Of a stretch of 64,000 nucleotides of DNA, positions 15,273 to 23,256 are shown in pieces. The notes under the pieces were generated by a model, which saw only the letters and a program-made list of their open reading frames with translations, was not told the DNA's origin and ran no database searches. The stretch covers positions 1-64,000 of the forward strand of contig NZ_JAMDHK010000017.1 in the NCBI RefSeq assembly GCF_024721115.1, in the 5' to 3' direction. The position numbers and the translations under genes are program-made. How positions within the stretch are numbered: position 1 is the first letter of the stretch; the number at the start of each line of letters is the position of its first letter. The DNA comes from Salipiger pentaromativorans. Its GTDB lineage: Bacteria; Pseudomonadota; Alphaproteobacteria; Rhodobacterales; Rhodobacteraceae.

Positions 15273-17261
15273 ATGGCAGAGGCGCGGGACGCGGTCGAAT
15301 ATTCCTTGCAGGACGGGGTCGTCTGGCTCGCCGTGGCGTCCGCGCTGACGCCGGCGGTGCGCAAGGAGGTGATGACGGCGCTCGACCGAGCCGCCGAAGA
15401 CGCCGGCGCCCGCGCGGTGGTGATCCAGGGGCAGGGCGCAGGGTTTCCCGCCGGCGCCGATCTTGCCGAGCCCGGCACGGCGCTTCCCGGCCCGACCATT
15501 TCCGATCTTTGCGCCCGGATCGAGGCGTTTGCGCTGCCGGTGGTGGCCGCGCTGCACGGGCTCGTGCCGGGCGGCGGGCTGGAGATCGCCCTGGCCGCGC
15601 ATTACCGTGTGGCCCATGGCGCGGCGCGGCTGGGGTTTCCGGAGGTCAAGCTCGGCCTGATCCCGGGCGCCGGGGGAACGCAGCGGGTGCCGCGCATGAT
15701 CGGCGCCGGGGCGGCGCTCGACATGATGCTCGGCGGCGCGATGATCCCGGTCGGCCGGCCTCCGGCGCGCGGCCTGGTCGATGTCGTGGTCGAGGGCGAT
15801 CTGCGGGCCGGAACCGAGGCATTCGTGGCCGCGCTGCTGGCCGAGGGGAAGGGCCCGCGCCGCAGTTCGGAGATGCGGCAGGGGTTTGCCGATGCCGTCG
15901 GGTATCAGCAGGAGGTCGCGCGCCGCCGTTCCAGCCTGGCGCAGCAGCCCGAGCTGGCGCCGCGCGAGATCGTCGCGGCGGTGGAGGCGGCGATGCTTCT
16001 GCCCTTCGAGGCGGGGCTCGCCTTTGAAAGCGATGCCTATGAAACCTGCCTGGGCTCGGACCAGTCCCGCGCGCTGCGTGGCGTGTTCCTGGCCGAGCGG
16101 CGGGCACCGCGCTTCGGCGTGCCCGCGACCGTTCCGCTTCCCGATCTCAAACGGGTGACGGTGCTGGGAGGCGGGCCGCTGGCGGCGCAGATCGTGTTTG
16201 CCGCGCTGAACGCCGGGCTCGGGGTGAACTGGGGCACGCGCGATCCGGTCCGGCTGCGCAGCGGGGTGCCGCAGGTGCGCGATGCCTTCCGGCAGCGGGT
16301 TGCGCGCGGCGGGCTGACGGAAGCACAGGTGCAGGAGCGCATGGCGCTGCTGCGCGTGGGAGACAGTGCCGAGATGACCGGCGAGTCCGACATGATCCTG
16401 CACGCGGCGCGGGGGCAGGGCAACGTGCCCGCCCCGCACGATGTGGTGCGGGCGGTGGCATTCCCGGGCCGTGTCGAGGCGCTGGGTTTGCGTTTCGCGC
16501 AGCCGGTTTATTCGGCCCGGCTGATCGAGGTGATCTCGGGGCCATCGGTGACGCCCGAGCAGCTCGCGGCGGCGCTGGCGCTGGCGAGGGCGCTGGGCAA
16601 GGTGGCGGTCAGGGTGCGCTCCACCGGCAAAAGCCTGGGCGGGCGGCTCATGGTGGCCTGTCAGCGGGCGGCCGATGCGCTGGTGGATGCGGGGCAGGAT
16701 CCTTACGAGATCGACCGCGCCTTCCGCGACTGGGGCTGGTCCCGCCCGCCGTTTCAGAGCCGCGACCAGATCGGTCTGAACGATTTTGCCGAGCAGCCCC
16801 GGGCCGAGGGCGCGCAGAACTGGTCCGCGCTGCTGGTCGAGCAGGGCCGGACCGGGCGGGCCGCCGGAAAGGGTGTCTATGACTGGTCGTCCGATCCTGG
16901 GCATCCCGGCGAGGACGCGGCCCTGCGCGCTCTGGTCGAGGGCGTCCGCGCGCCTGCGGCGCCGATGCCGCACGACCTGATTCGCAAGCTGGTTCTGGGC
17001 GCGATGGCCAATGAGGGGCTGCGCATGCTGTCCTCGGGCATGGCGGTGCGCAGCTCGGACATCGACTTGGTGTCGGTGCTGGCGCTCGATCTGCCGCGCT
17101 GGCGGGGCGGGCCCATGCATCTGGCCGGGGTCATGGGGCTGCTGTCGGTACGGCGCGCGCTGGAGGGGTTCGACCATCCCGACCGCGCCTTCTGGACGCC
17201 CGAGCCGCAATTCGCCGAGCAGATCAAGAATGGCGGCGGCTTCGACGATCTGACCGGCTGA
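15273..17261 (+). CDS. FadJ-like enoyl-CoA hydratase / degenerate 3-hydroxyacyl-CoA dehydrogenase
   Basis: The protein has 662 residues from the ATG at 15273. The N-terminal crotonase domain (about 1-185) keeps both catalytic glutamates (in GGGLEIAL and Glu124 in FPEVKLG) and the oxyanion-hole glycines (HGLVPGGG, GAGGTQR). From about 290 a 3-hydroxyacyl-CoA dehydrogenase-like Rossmann domain begins with LGGGPLA, and the family's catalytic His motif (HFFxP) reads RFAQP with Arg407 in place of His. The C-terminal helical domains are present. The hydratase half should work; the dehydrogenase half probably does not. It stands alone, without a thiolase partner. Confidence 0.82.
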   Translation: MAEARDAVEYSLQDGVVWLAVASALTPAVRKEVMTALDRAAEDAGARAVVIQGQGAGFPAGADLAEPGTALPGPTISDLCARIEAFALPVVAALHGLVPGGGLEIALAAHYRVAHGAARLGFPEVKLGLIPGAGGTQRVPRMIGAGAALDMMLGGAMIPVGRPPARGLVDVVVEGDLRAGTEAFVAALLAEGKGPRRSSEMRQGFADAVGYQQEVARRRSSLAQQPELAPREIVAAVEAAMLLPFEAGLAFESDAYETCLGSDQSRALRGVFLAERRAPRFGVPATVPLPDLKRVTVLGGGPLAAQIVFAALNAGLGVNWGTRDPVRLRSGVPQVRDAFRQRVARGGLTEAQVQERMALLRVGDSAEMTGESDMILHAARGQGNVPAPHDVVRAVAFPGRVEALGLRFAQPVYSARLIEVISGPSVTPEQLAAALALARALGKVAVRVRSTGKSLGGRLMVACQRAADALVDAGQDPYEIDRAFRDWGWSRPPFQSRDQIGLNDFAEQPRAEGAQNWSALLVEQGRTGRAAGKGVYDWSSDPGHPGEDAALRALVEGVRAPAAPMPHDLIRKLVLGAMANEGLRMLSSGMAVRSSDIDLVSVLALDLPRWRGGPMHLAGVMGLLSVRRALEGFDHPDRAFWTPEPQFAEQIKNGGGFDDLTG

Positions 17262-17275
17262 CACGCCGGCCGGCC

Positions 17276-17294
17276 GCGAAACCGCCGGTTTCGC
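17276..17294. terminator. Hairpin between convergent genes
   Basis: GCGAAACC and GGTTTCGC form a perfect 8-bp stem with a 3-nt loop, 15 nt after the FadJ-like stop and 16 nt before the stop of the convergent gene. It probably ends transcription from both sides. Confidence 0.5.
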
Positions 17295-17309
17295 CGCGCG
17301 CCGCGTGTC

Positions 17310-18563
17310 CTAGCTGGAGCGCAGCAGCAGGAAGCATGTCTCCCACGCGCCTTCGGCCAGATCGGATTTGCGGATCCAGAACTGGAGCTTGCCCATATCG
17401 CCCCACATCCACAGGAAAGAGCTGTTGAGCTCCAGCAGCAGCGTTGCGTCCTCGCGCAGCGCCTCGCTCACGGGGTTGATGTTTCCGTCGGCATCGACGC
17501 CGCAGAACATGTCATGGCCCTTCGGCGGGTATTTGAGCCGCGCGAGATCGCGCCAAAGTCCGGCACGAACGGTGTCGGGCAGGGCGGCAAAATCCGCATC
17601 CGAGCCGGTGATCATAGATTCATAGGCGCGTTGCGTGGCCCTGCCGTGATACCAGTAATAGGCGACATCCATATGCCCGCCCTTGCCGGGGCGATCATTG
17701 TGGCTGCCGACAAAACCTGACCTGATTTTCAACTCGTCAAGGACCGCCTTGATCTCGTCGAGGTCGTCCATCAGCGCCGCGCCGTTTTGCGGGCCGATGG
17801 CGGTGTTGAGGTCGCTGCGGTCCACGCGATCCAGCCAGGCGCCGATTTTCGTCTCGATCAACGGGCGCTTGTCGCGAAGCGCCTTCTCTTTCGCGGGCGT
17901 GTTCTCTTTTTTCGCATAGACGGTCTTCAACAGCCGTTCCTGGCTTGCGACCCCGGCCAGCACCTCGCGGCAGATGATCTCGACCGTGCGCCACAGGATC
18001 TCGGCCGGATCGGCGGGTACGTCGAAATCCGGCCGATAGGGAGAGTAGGTCGGTCCCGCTGCCCAATGCCGATGGACCTGATCCCGAAGAGTCTCCGATG
18101 TCGCGTCCAGTGCGCTGAACGCCACCGCGATTCTGTCGAATGTGCTGGGCGGGGTCTGTGGGTTTCCGCCGGGATAGTGATATTGCCAGTTCGTCCCGAA
18201 AACGGGATCCGCATCGGCGGGCAGCGGGGTGTCGTCTTGCGATGCCTGCGGAAAATACAATACGGCACAGGGCCAGTGGATCTCGCCGAAGTCCGCATGA
18301 GTTTTCGTTCTGTCCGGCTGGTCGAACCGGGTGTCGGCAAAGAACGCAAGATGGCCCTCTTGCGGGCTTCCGGGAAGACGTGCGGCCTGTGCCACCATCG
18401 ACAGGTCGAGCTGCGCGAGGAAATGCAACGGCTTGCCATCGTCTCCCCTCGGCCAAGCGACGCCCGCGCCCAGCCGCGGCAGCCCGCCATACCAGGAGCG
18501 GACCGCCGGCCATTCGGAGTCTGCGGTACGACCGGTCGGGGAGATAAGCGAAATCTGAGCCAT
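17310..18563 (-). CDS. DUF1963 (YwqG-like) domain protein
   Basis: The protein has 417 residues from the ATG at 18563; an ATG 15 codons further up is also possible. The N-terminal 140 residues look like DUF1963: WYGGLPRLGAGVAWPRGDDGKPLHFLAQLDLS, then HLAFFADTR and a C-terminal GDMGKLQFWIRKSDL typical of YwqG proteins. The middle (about residues 185-330) is unusually long and charged, with KKENTPAKEKALRDKR. DUF1963 proteins are cytoplasmic and of unknown function. It is convergent with the FadJ-like gene and has no evident operon partner. Confidence 0.75.
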   Translation of the reverse strand: MAQISLISPTGRTADSEWPAVRSWYGGLPRLGAGVAWPRGDDGKPLHFLAQLDLSMVAQAARLPGSPQEGHLAFFADTRFDQPDRTKTHADFGEIHWPCAVLYFPQASQDDTPLPADADPVFGTNWQYHYPGGNPQTPPSTFDRIAVAFSALDATSETLRDQVHRHWAAGPTYSPYRPDFDVPADPAEILWRTVEIICREVLAGVASQERLLKTVYAKKENTPAKEKALRDKRPLIETKIGAWLDRVDRSDLNTAIGPQNGAALMDDLDEIKAVLDELKIRSGFVGSHNDRPGKGGHMDVAYYWYHGRATQRAYESMITGSDADFAALPDTVRAGLWRDLARLKYPPKGHDMFCGVDADGNINPVSEALREDATLLLELNSSFLWMWGDMGKLQFWIRKSDLAEGAWETCFLLLRSS

Positions 18564-18765
18564 GGTTAGTGTCCCGTTCGAAACCTGAAACAACACCTCA
18601 ACCGACATGGAACCCGCGACAGCGAAGCGTGTGGAGTTGGAGGGGCTTCTTTATCGAACATGCGGCCTCGGCACAGCCACGCGTTGTGCCCGGTTTCCGG
18701 TATGGGTCGCTCACACATACCGTCGGTCGGCGAAAGAGGCGCGCGCGCGGTGGGCGGCGCGGGGC

Positions 18766-18981
18766 TTAGCCCAGGAAGATGCCGATGATCACCATCATCA
18801 GGCCAAGCACCGACAGCATCAGCGCGCCCATGTTCAGCGGCACCGCCTTGCGCACCACCTCACGCAGCGCCTCGTCCGAAAGGCCCGCCCGGCGCGCGCG
18901 CCAGACCTTGGCGATGCTCCAGAACAGACCGCCGAGTCCCAGCGCCGAAACCAACGCGCCCAGCCAGATCAGCCATTCCAT
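18766..18981 (-). CDS. Small two-helix inner-membrane protein
   Basis: The 71-residue protein starting at 18981 has an N-terminal membrane helix (MEWLIWLGALVSALGLGGLF), a cytoplasmic basic stretch and a second helix at the C-terminus (MLSVLGLMMVIIGIFLG). The segment KVWRARRAGLSDEALREVV between them is conserved-looking. It is common in Rhodobacteraceae as a hypothetical protein. It is divergent from the DUF2312 gene. Function unknown. Confidence 0.75.
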   Translation of the reverse strand: MEWLIWLGALVSALGLGGLFWSIAKVWRARRAGLSDEALREVVRKAVPLNMGALMLSVLGLMMVIIGIFLG

Positions 18982-19107
18982 CGGGTCCGTCCCCCATTCG
19001 CTGCAAACGGGGCTTCGCGTAATCCATCGGCGGTGCTGCCGCAACCCCTTGATGGGAACGCGCCGCTTGGGATACTCAAAGCGCGATACCGGCAGGAGAT
19101 AAAAACG

Positions 19108-19368
19108 ATGCAAGACGAAGGATCGAGCAACAGCTACGGCGTTGCCGCGGGCGAGCTGCGCAGCTTCATAGAGCGCTTCGAGCGGCTCGAGATGGAGAAG
19201 AAGGAAATCGCCGACCAGCAGAAAGAGGTGATGGCCGAGGCCAAGGGGCGCGGCTACGACACCAAGGTCATGCGCAAGGTCATCGCCCTGCGCAAGCGCG
19301 ACAAGGACGACATCGCCGAGGAAGAGGCGGTGCTTGAGATGTACAAGGCCGCGCTGGGAATGGAATAA
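19108..19368 (+). CDS. DUF2312 domain protein (GapR-like)
   Basis: This 86-residue protein starts after AGGAG and has the hallmark LRSFIERFERLEMEKKEIADQQKEVMAEAKGRGYD and KVIALRKRDKDD. That family (DUF2312) includes Caulobacter GapR, which forms a DNA-encircling clamp on overtwisted DNA and supports replication and chromosome segregation. Length fits the family exactly. It is monocistronic with a strong intrinsic terminator after it. Confidence 0.9.
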   Translation: MQDEGSSNSYGVAAGELRSFIERFERLEMEKKEIADQQKEVMAEAKGRGYDTKVMRKVIALRKRDKDDIAEEEAVLEMYKAALGME

Positions 19369-19422
19369 CGCCAAGCGGGCGCGAGCGCCGTTCGGCAGAG
19401 GGCTCCTGGCCCTTGCGACGCG

Positions 19423-19455
19423 GGCGGTCCGGTCTTCCGGGCCGCCTTTGCTTTT
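19423..19455 (+). terminator. Intrinsic terminator after DUF2312 gene
   Basis: A 10-bp GC stem (one G-U pair) with a TCTT loop at 19423-19446 is followed by TTTGCTTTT. It is the clearest rho-independent terminator in the window. Confidence 0.8.
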
Positions 19456-19482
19456 GCGGGCAAAGCGGCGCCGCCGGGCAGT

Positions 19483-20364
19483 CTAGGGGGTGATCAGCTT
19501 GACGCCGGGCATCTGGCCGATCTGCCAGACATCCTCGTCGTACAGCTCTGTCAGCATGTCGACATAGGTGTCGTCCCATCCCGGCAGGTCCAGCTCTTCC
19601 TCGATCGCGTCGTCCAGCGCGTATTTGTCGAGGAACGCCGTCATCACCCGGCGTTTCTGCGCCTCGTTGACCGTCGGGTTCTCTTTCAGGAAGATGCGAA
19701 AGCGCGTCATGCCCTCGGCGCTGATGATCTCGGAGAAGATGTCGAAGGAGCCGATGATCTTGCGGGTCATCTCGATCCCCGCCATCTCGCGCAGGATCTC
19801 GCCCCAGATCAGCGGGGTATCCTCGTTGCACCAGACGGTGATCGGCATCGACGGCAGTTCGGCCTGGATCCGGCGGATCATGTCGGACCAGCGCAGATGC
19901 ATCGGATCGACACCGCAGAGCAGCTCTTCGAAACTCTGGACCGGAGAGGCCCGGAGCAGCGCCGGCAGGAAGGTCGCAAAATCCCGCAGCCCGACGAAAA
20001 GTTCGATCTCGTCACCCGGAAACAACCGCTGCATCGCCGCCAGCCGTTGTTCCAGCCTGCGGTAGAGCCGCCCGCCCACCAGCACCAGCTTGGGCACCGA
20101 CAACAGTTTCTCGTGGCTCAGGATGAGCCGATCCACTTTGTCCGGATCGTCGTCCAGGATCGCGTCGAGCAACACCTCGCGCGCCTCGGCGGCAGGCTGG
20201 TTGTCGCCGAGATTGTTGATCGCGTCGGACAGCAGGTTGCGGTAGCGGCTGGGCCCCGGGATCGACACGCCGTCCTTGCGGAAGTCGTCGGCGTTGCGCA
20301 ACAGCCCCTTCAGCAGCCGGTCTTCGTCTGTACAATGGACCCCGATGTGAAGACTGATCTGCAT
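19483..20364 (-). CDS. Conserved hypothetical protein (sulfotransferase-like annotation not supported)
   Basis: The protein has 293 residues from the ATG at 20364. It begins MQISLHIGVHCTDEDRLLKGLLRN and contains YRNLLSDAIN, PKLVLVGGRLY, ELFVGLRDFATFLPALL and a C-terminal acidic stretch. Beta-alpha alternation suggests an alpha/beta fold, and the overall shape recalls Rhodobacteraceae proteins that handle glycan or surface components, but I cannot place it in a family. It lies head-to-head with the iron permease gene, 84 nt apart, sharing a divergent promoter region. Confidence 0.75.
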   Translation of the reverse strand: MQISLHIGVHCTDEDRLLKGLLRNADDFRKDGVSIPGPSRYRNLLSDAINNLGDNQPAAEAREVLLDAILDDDPDKVDRLILSHEKLLSVPKLVLVGGRLYRRLEQRLAAMQRLFPGDEIELFVGLRDFATFLPALLRASPVQSFEELLCGVDPMHLRWSDMIRRIQAELPSMPITVWCNEDTPLIWGEILREMAGIEMTRKIIGSFDIFSEIISAEGMTRFRIFLKENPTVNEAQKRRVMTAFLDKYALDDAIEEELDLPGWDDTYVDMLTELYDEDVWQIGQMPGVKLITP

Positions 20365-20448
20365 CGCCCGCTCTTTTGATTGGCCTGCCGCTGCACTATA
20401 AGCGCTTTCGCCGCGAGGAAAACCGCAATCACCCGAGAGGACAGCGAT

Positions 20449-22107
20449 ATGAGCCTGGCAGACCACAGCTCCCGCAGGCCGGTATCGGGCCTGCGCTGGC
20501 CAAGCCCCTGGTCGGCGGGGGCGGCGCTGATCGCCGCCGTTGTGGTGGCGCCGATCCTTGCGGTGATCTGGATCGCGCTGTTTCCGGCGCAGAATATCTG
20601 GCCGCATCTCGTCTCGACCACGCTGCCGCGCTACGTGACCAACACGCTGGTGCTGATGTTCGGGGTCGGCGGGCTGGCCGGGGCGGTGGGCTCGGGCGCC
20701 GCCTGGCTGATCTCGCGCTACGAGTTTCCGGGGCGGCGCTGGCTGGAATGGCTGCTGCTGCTGCCGCTGGCGATTCCGGCCTATGTGGGCGCCTATGCGC
20801 TGGTGGATTTCCTGGAATACGCGGGCCCCGTGCAGACGACGCTGCGTCAGCTCTTCGGCTGGCAGACCGCGCGCGACTACTGGTTCCCCGAGATCCGCTC
20901 GATGGGGGCGGCCATCGTCGTTCTGGCCGCGGCGCTGTTCCCCTATGTCTATCTGCTGGCGCGCAACGCCTTCCGCGAGCAGTCGGGCTCTTCGGAGGAG
21001 GTCGCGCAATCGCTTGGGGCAGGGGCGTTTGGCCGGTTCTGGCGCGTTGGCCTGCCGCTGGCGCGGCCCGCCATCGCCGCCGGCATGGCCATCGTGATGA
21101 TGGAATCGGTCAATGATTTCGGCACGGTCGATTATTTCGCCGTGCAGACCCTGACCACCGGCATCTTCTCGGTCTGGCTGCAAAGCAACAACGCGGGCGG
21201 GGCGGCGCAGATCGCGTCCACCGTGCTGGCGCTGGTCATCCTGCTGGTGCTTCTCGAGAAAAGCTCGCGCCGCCGGATGCGGTTTTTCAACCTCTCCACG
21301 CGCCACCGCCCGGTGGCGCGCAAGGCGTTGCCGGCGCGCTCGGGCTGGCTGGCGACGCTGGCCTGCCTTCTGCCCTTCGCCATGGGCTTCGTGCTGCCCG
21401 CCGGGGTGATCCTGACCCATGCGCTGCGCAACGCGGCCAACTGGGCCGAGCCCGCGCTTTGGGAGGCGGGGCTACACACGCTTCTGGTCTGCGGTCTTGC
21501 GGCGGTGCTGACGGTGCTGGGCGGGGTTTTCCTGGTCTATGGCGTGCGCCTTTCCGGCAAGCAATTGCCGAGGCTCCTGCTGCCGGTCACCACCATCGGC
21601 TACGCCGCGCCGGGCGCGGTGCTGGGGGTGGGGATCCTGATCCCGCTCGCCGGGTTCGACCATGCACTGGCGGATACGGTCGAGGCGGTGACGGGGTTCG
21701 ACATCGGGTTGATCCTCACAGGATCGGCCTTTGCGCTGGTGCTGGCCTATTTCGTGCGGTTCTTTGCCATCGCGCAGGGCGCGGCGGATGCGGCGATGGG
21801 GCGGGTCTCGCCCAATCTGGCGCTGGCGGCGCGGTCGCTGGGGCGCAATCAGGGCCAGACGCTGGCCGAGGTCTATTACCCGCTGATCCGCGCCTCCATC
21901 GCCTCGGCGCTGCTTCTGGTCTTTGTCGATTGCGTCAAGGAGCTTCCGGCGACGCTGCTGCTGCGCCCGTTCAACTACGAGACGCTGGCGACGCGGGTGC
22001 ATGAGCAGGCGTCGTTGGAAAATCTGGGCGACGCGGCGCCGGCGGCAATGCTGGTGATCGCGGTGGGGCTGGCGGCGGTGGGGCTTCTGGCGCGGGCGAA
22101 CCGCTAG
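20449..22107 (+). CDS. Fe3+-type ABC transporter permease (FbpB/SfuB-like)
   Basis: The protein has 552 residues from the ATG at 20449, preceded by GAGAGGA. It is a fused double permease with twelve hydrophobic helices and two EAA coupling loops (EVAQSLGAGAFGRFWRVGLPLARPAI near residue 180 and LAARSLGRNQGQTLAEVYYPLIRASI near 465), as in FbpB/SfuB ferric-ion importers. Neither a ferric-binding protein nor a FbpC ATPase lies next to it, so the rest of the system must be elsewhere. A tRNA gene follows. Confidence 0.87.
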   Translation: MSLADHSSRRPVSGLRWPSPWSAGAALIAAVVVAPILAVIWIALFPAQNIWPHLVSTTLPRYVTNTLVLMFGVGGLAGAVGSGAAWLISRYEFPGRRWLEWLLLLPLAIPAYVGAYALVDFLEYAGPVQTTLRQLFGWQTARDYWFPEIRSMGAAIVVLAAALFPYVYLLARNAFREQSGSSEEVAQSLGAGAFGRFWRVGLPLARPAIAAGMAIVMMESVNDFGTVDYFAVQTLTTGIFSVWLQSNNAGGAAQIASTVLALVILLVLLEKSSRRRMRFFNLSTRHRPVARKALPARSGWLATLACLLPFAMGFVLPAGVILTHALRNAANWAEPALWEAGLHTLLVCGLAAVLTVLGGVFLVYGVRLSGKQLPRLLLPVTTIGYAAPGAVLGVGILIPLAGFDHALADTVEAVTGFDIGLILTGSAFALVLAYFVRFFAIAQGAADAAMGRVSPNLALAARSLGRNQGQTLAEVYYPLIRASIASALLLVFVDCVKELPATLLLRPFNYETLATRVHEQASLENLGDAAPAAMLVIAVGLAAVGLLARANR

Positions 22108-22156
22108 ATAGCGCTTGCACAGGACGGGGCCGCTGTCATATCCCTTGCGCCACGGT

Positions 22157-22232
22157 GCCCCTATAGCTCAGCTGGTAGAGCAACTGATTTGTAATCAGTA
22201 GGTCCGCGGTTCGAGTCCGTGTGGGGGCACCA
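22157..22232 (+). tRNA. tRNA-Thr (anticodon TGT)
   Basis: A 76-nt cloverleaf includes an encoded CCA. The acceptor stem GCCCCTA pairs with TGGGGGC (one G-T pair), the D-arm is AGCTCAGCTGGTAGAGC, the anticodon stem ACTGA/TCAGT holds the loop TTTGTAA with anticodon TGT at 22190-22192, and the T-arm contains GGTTCGAGTCC. It reads ACA threonine codons. Confidence 0.97.
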
Positions 22233-22274
22233 GCTTTGATCGGCCTAACGCGCGACTGCGGTGCCTACCGTTCC

Positions 22275-23171
22275 CTAGCTCTGCTCCGGCTCCAGCGCGA
22301 AGAAGGCGTTGCTCAGCGGCACCGAGGTGGTCCGTAGGGCAAAGACATAATCCGAGCGTTCGCGGCTCATCTCCCGGCAGGGGAGCTGCCGCAGACCCGC
22401 CTGCCGGCTGGCGCCCTTGCTCCACATAAACCCCACGCCAAGATCGTGGCTGACCGCATCCAGCACGCCGTCGCGCGTGTCCATCACGATCGACGGGCGG
22501 GGCGCGATCCCGGCGCTGCGGAAGCCCTCGTCGACCACCCGCTGCGTCGAGCTGCCGGCGGTGCGGAAAATCAGCCGGTCCGCCGCCAGCTCGGCACAGC
22601 CGACCATCGGCCGCCCCGCCAGCGGGTGCTGCGGGTGGACAATGGCCACAACCGACTGGCTCTGGATCTTGCGGCGGCGAAAGCGGTCCTGTTTCGGCGG
22701 CTCGGGCAGCACCGCGACATCCACGCGCCCCTCGCCCACCGCCTCGACGATCCGGCCCCAGCTGCCCATCTCGATCTTCACCTCGACCCCCGGAAAGCGG
22801 CTTCGGAAGGCCCGGATCAGCGCCATGCCCGGCAGCGGCTGGCCGAGGCCCACGCGCAATTCGCCATCCGCCATCGTCCGGTGGCGGCGCAGGGTTTCCG
22901 CGATCTTCAGACTGCCGTCCTCGATCTCGCGCGCCGTGCTGTAGATCTGCCGGCAGAGCGCCGTGGGGATCATGTCATTGGCGCTGCGCCGGAACAGCTC
23001 TGCTCCCAGCGCGCGTTCCAGATCGCGCACCTGCTGGCTGACGGTGGCCTGCGACACGGCCATGCGCCGCGCCGCGGCCGAGAAACTGCCGGTTTCCGTG
23101 ACCGCGTTCAGCGCCCGGAGGCGCGAGAAGGTCAGCGCCGAGACGGGATTTTTCGGGGGCAAGCCTTTCAT
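22275..23171 (-). CDS. LysR-family transcriptional regulator
   Basis: This 298-residue protein has an N-terminal winged helix-turn-helix (residues 12-70, FSRLRALNAVTETGSFSAAARRMAVSQATVSQQVRDLE) and a periplasmic-binding-like effector domain. A GAGGA sequence precedes the ATG. It is divergent from the Ugp-type transporter operon with 85 nt between start codons, so it is the likely regulator of that operon. A long inverted repeat spans the shared control region and overlaps its own ribosome-binding site. Confidence 0.9.
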   Translation of the reverse strand: MKGLPPKNPVSALTFSRLRALNAVTETGSFSAAARRMAVSQATVSQQVRDLERALGAELFRRSANDMIPTALCRQIYSTAREIEDGSLKIAETLRRHRTMADGELRVGLGQPLPGMALIRAFRSRFPGVEVKIEMGSWGRIVEAVGEGRVDVAVLPEPPKQDRFRRRKIQSQSVVAIVHPQHPLAGRPMVGCAELAADRLIFRTAGSSTQRVVDEGFRSAGIAPRPSIVMDTRDGVLDAVSHDLGVGFMWSKGASRQAGLRQLPCREMSRERSDYVFALRTTSVPLSNAFFALEPEQS

Positions 23172-23238
23172 GCGGTCCTCATAGGCATTGCCTGTAACTG
23201 TAACATGACTGTCGCAGAGACTTCCTATGAGGGCCGCA
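23171..23238. promoter_or_regulatory. Long inverted repeat in the LysR/transporter divergent region
   Basis: TGCGGTCCTCATAGG at 23171-23185 and CCTATGAGGGCCGCA at 23224-23238 are complementary at 14 of 15 positions, 38 nt apart. The left arm overlaps the LysR ribosome-binding site. The right arm lies just before the ATPase start. It may be an operator or a mutual-control element. Confidence 0.45.
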
Positions 23239-23256
23239 TCCTATGCGAGAGGCCCC

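Noticed and set aside
20365-21420. A long N-terminal extension of the 19483-20364 protein, overlapping the iron permease
   Set aside because: The extension is low-complexity Arg/Gln/His-rich and lies fully opposite an intact permease; the internal ATG at 20364 starts the sensible protein.
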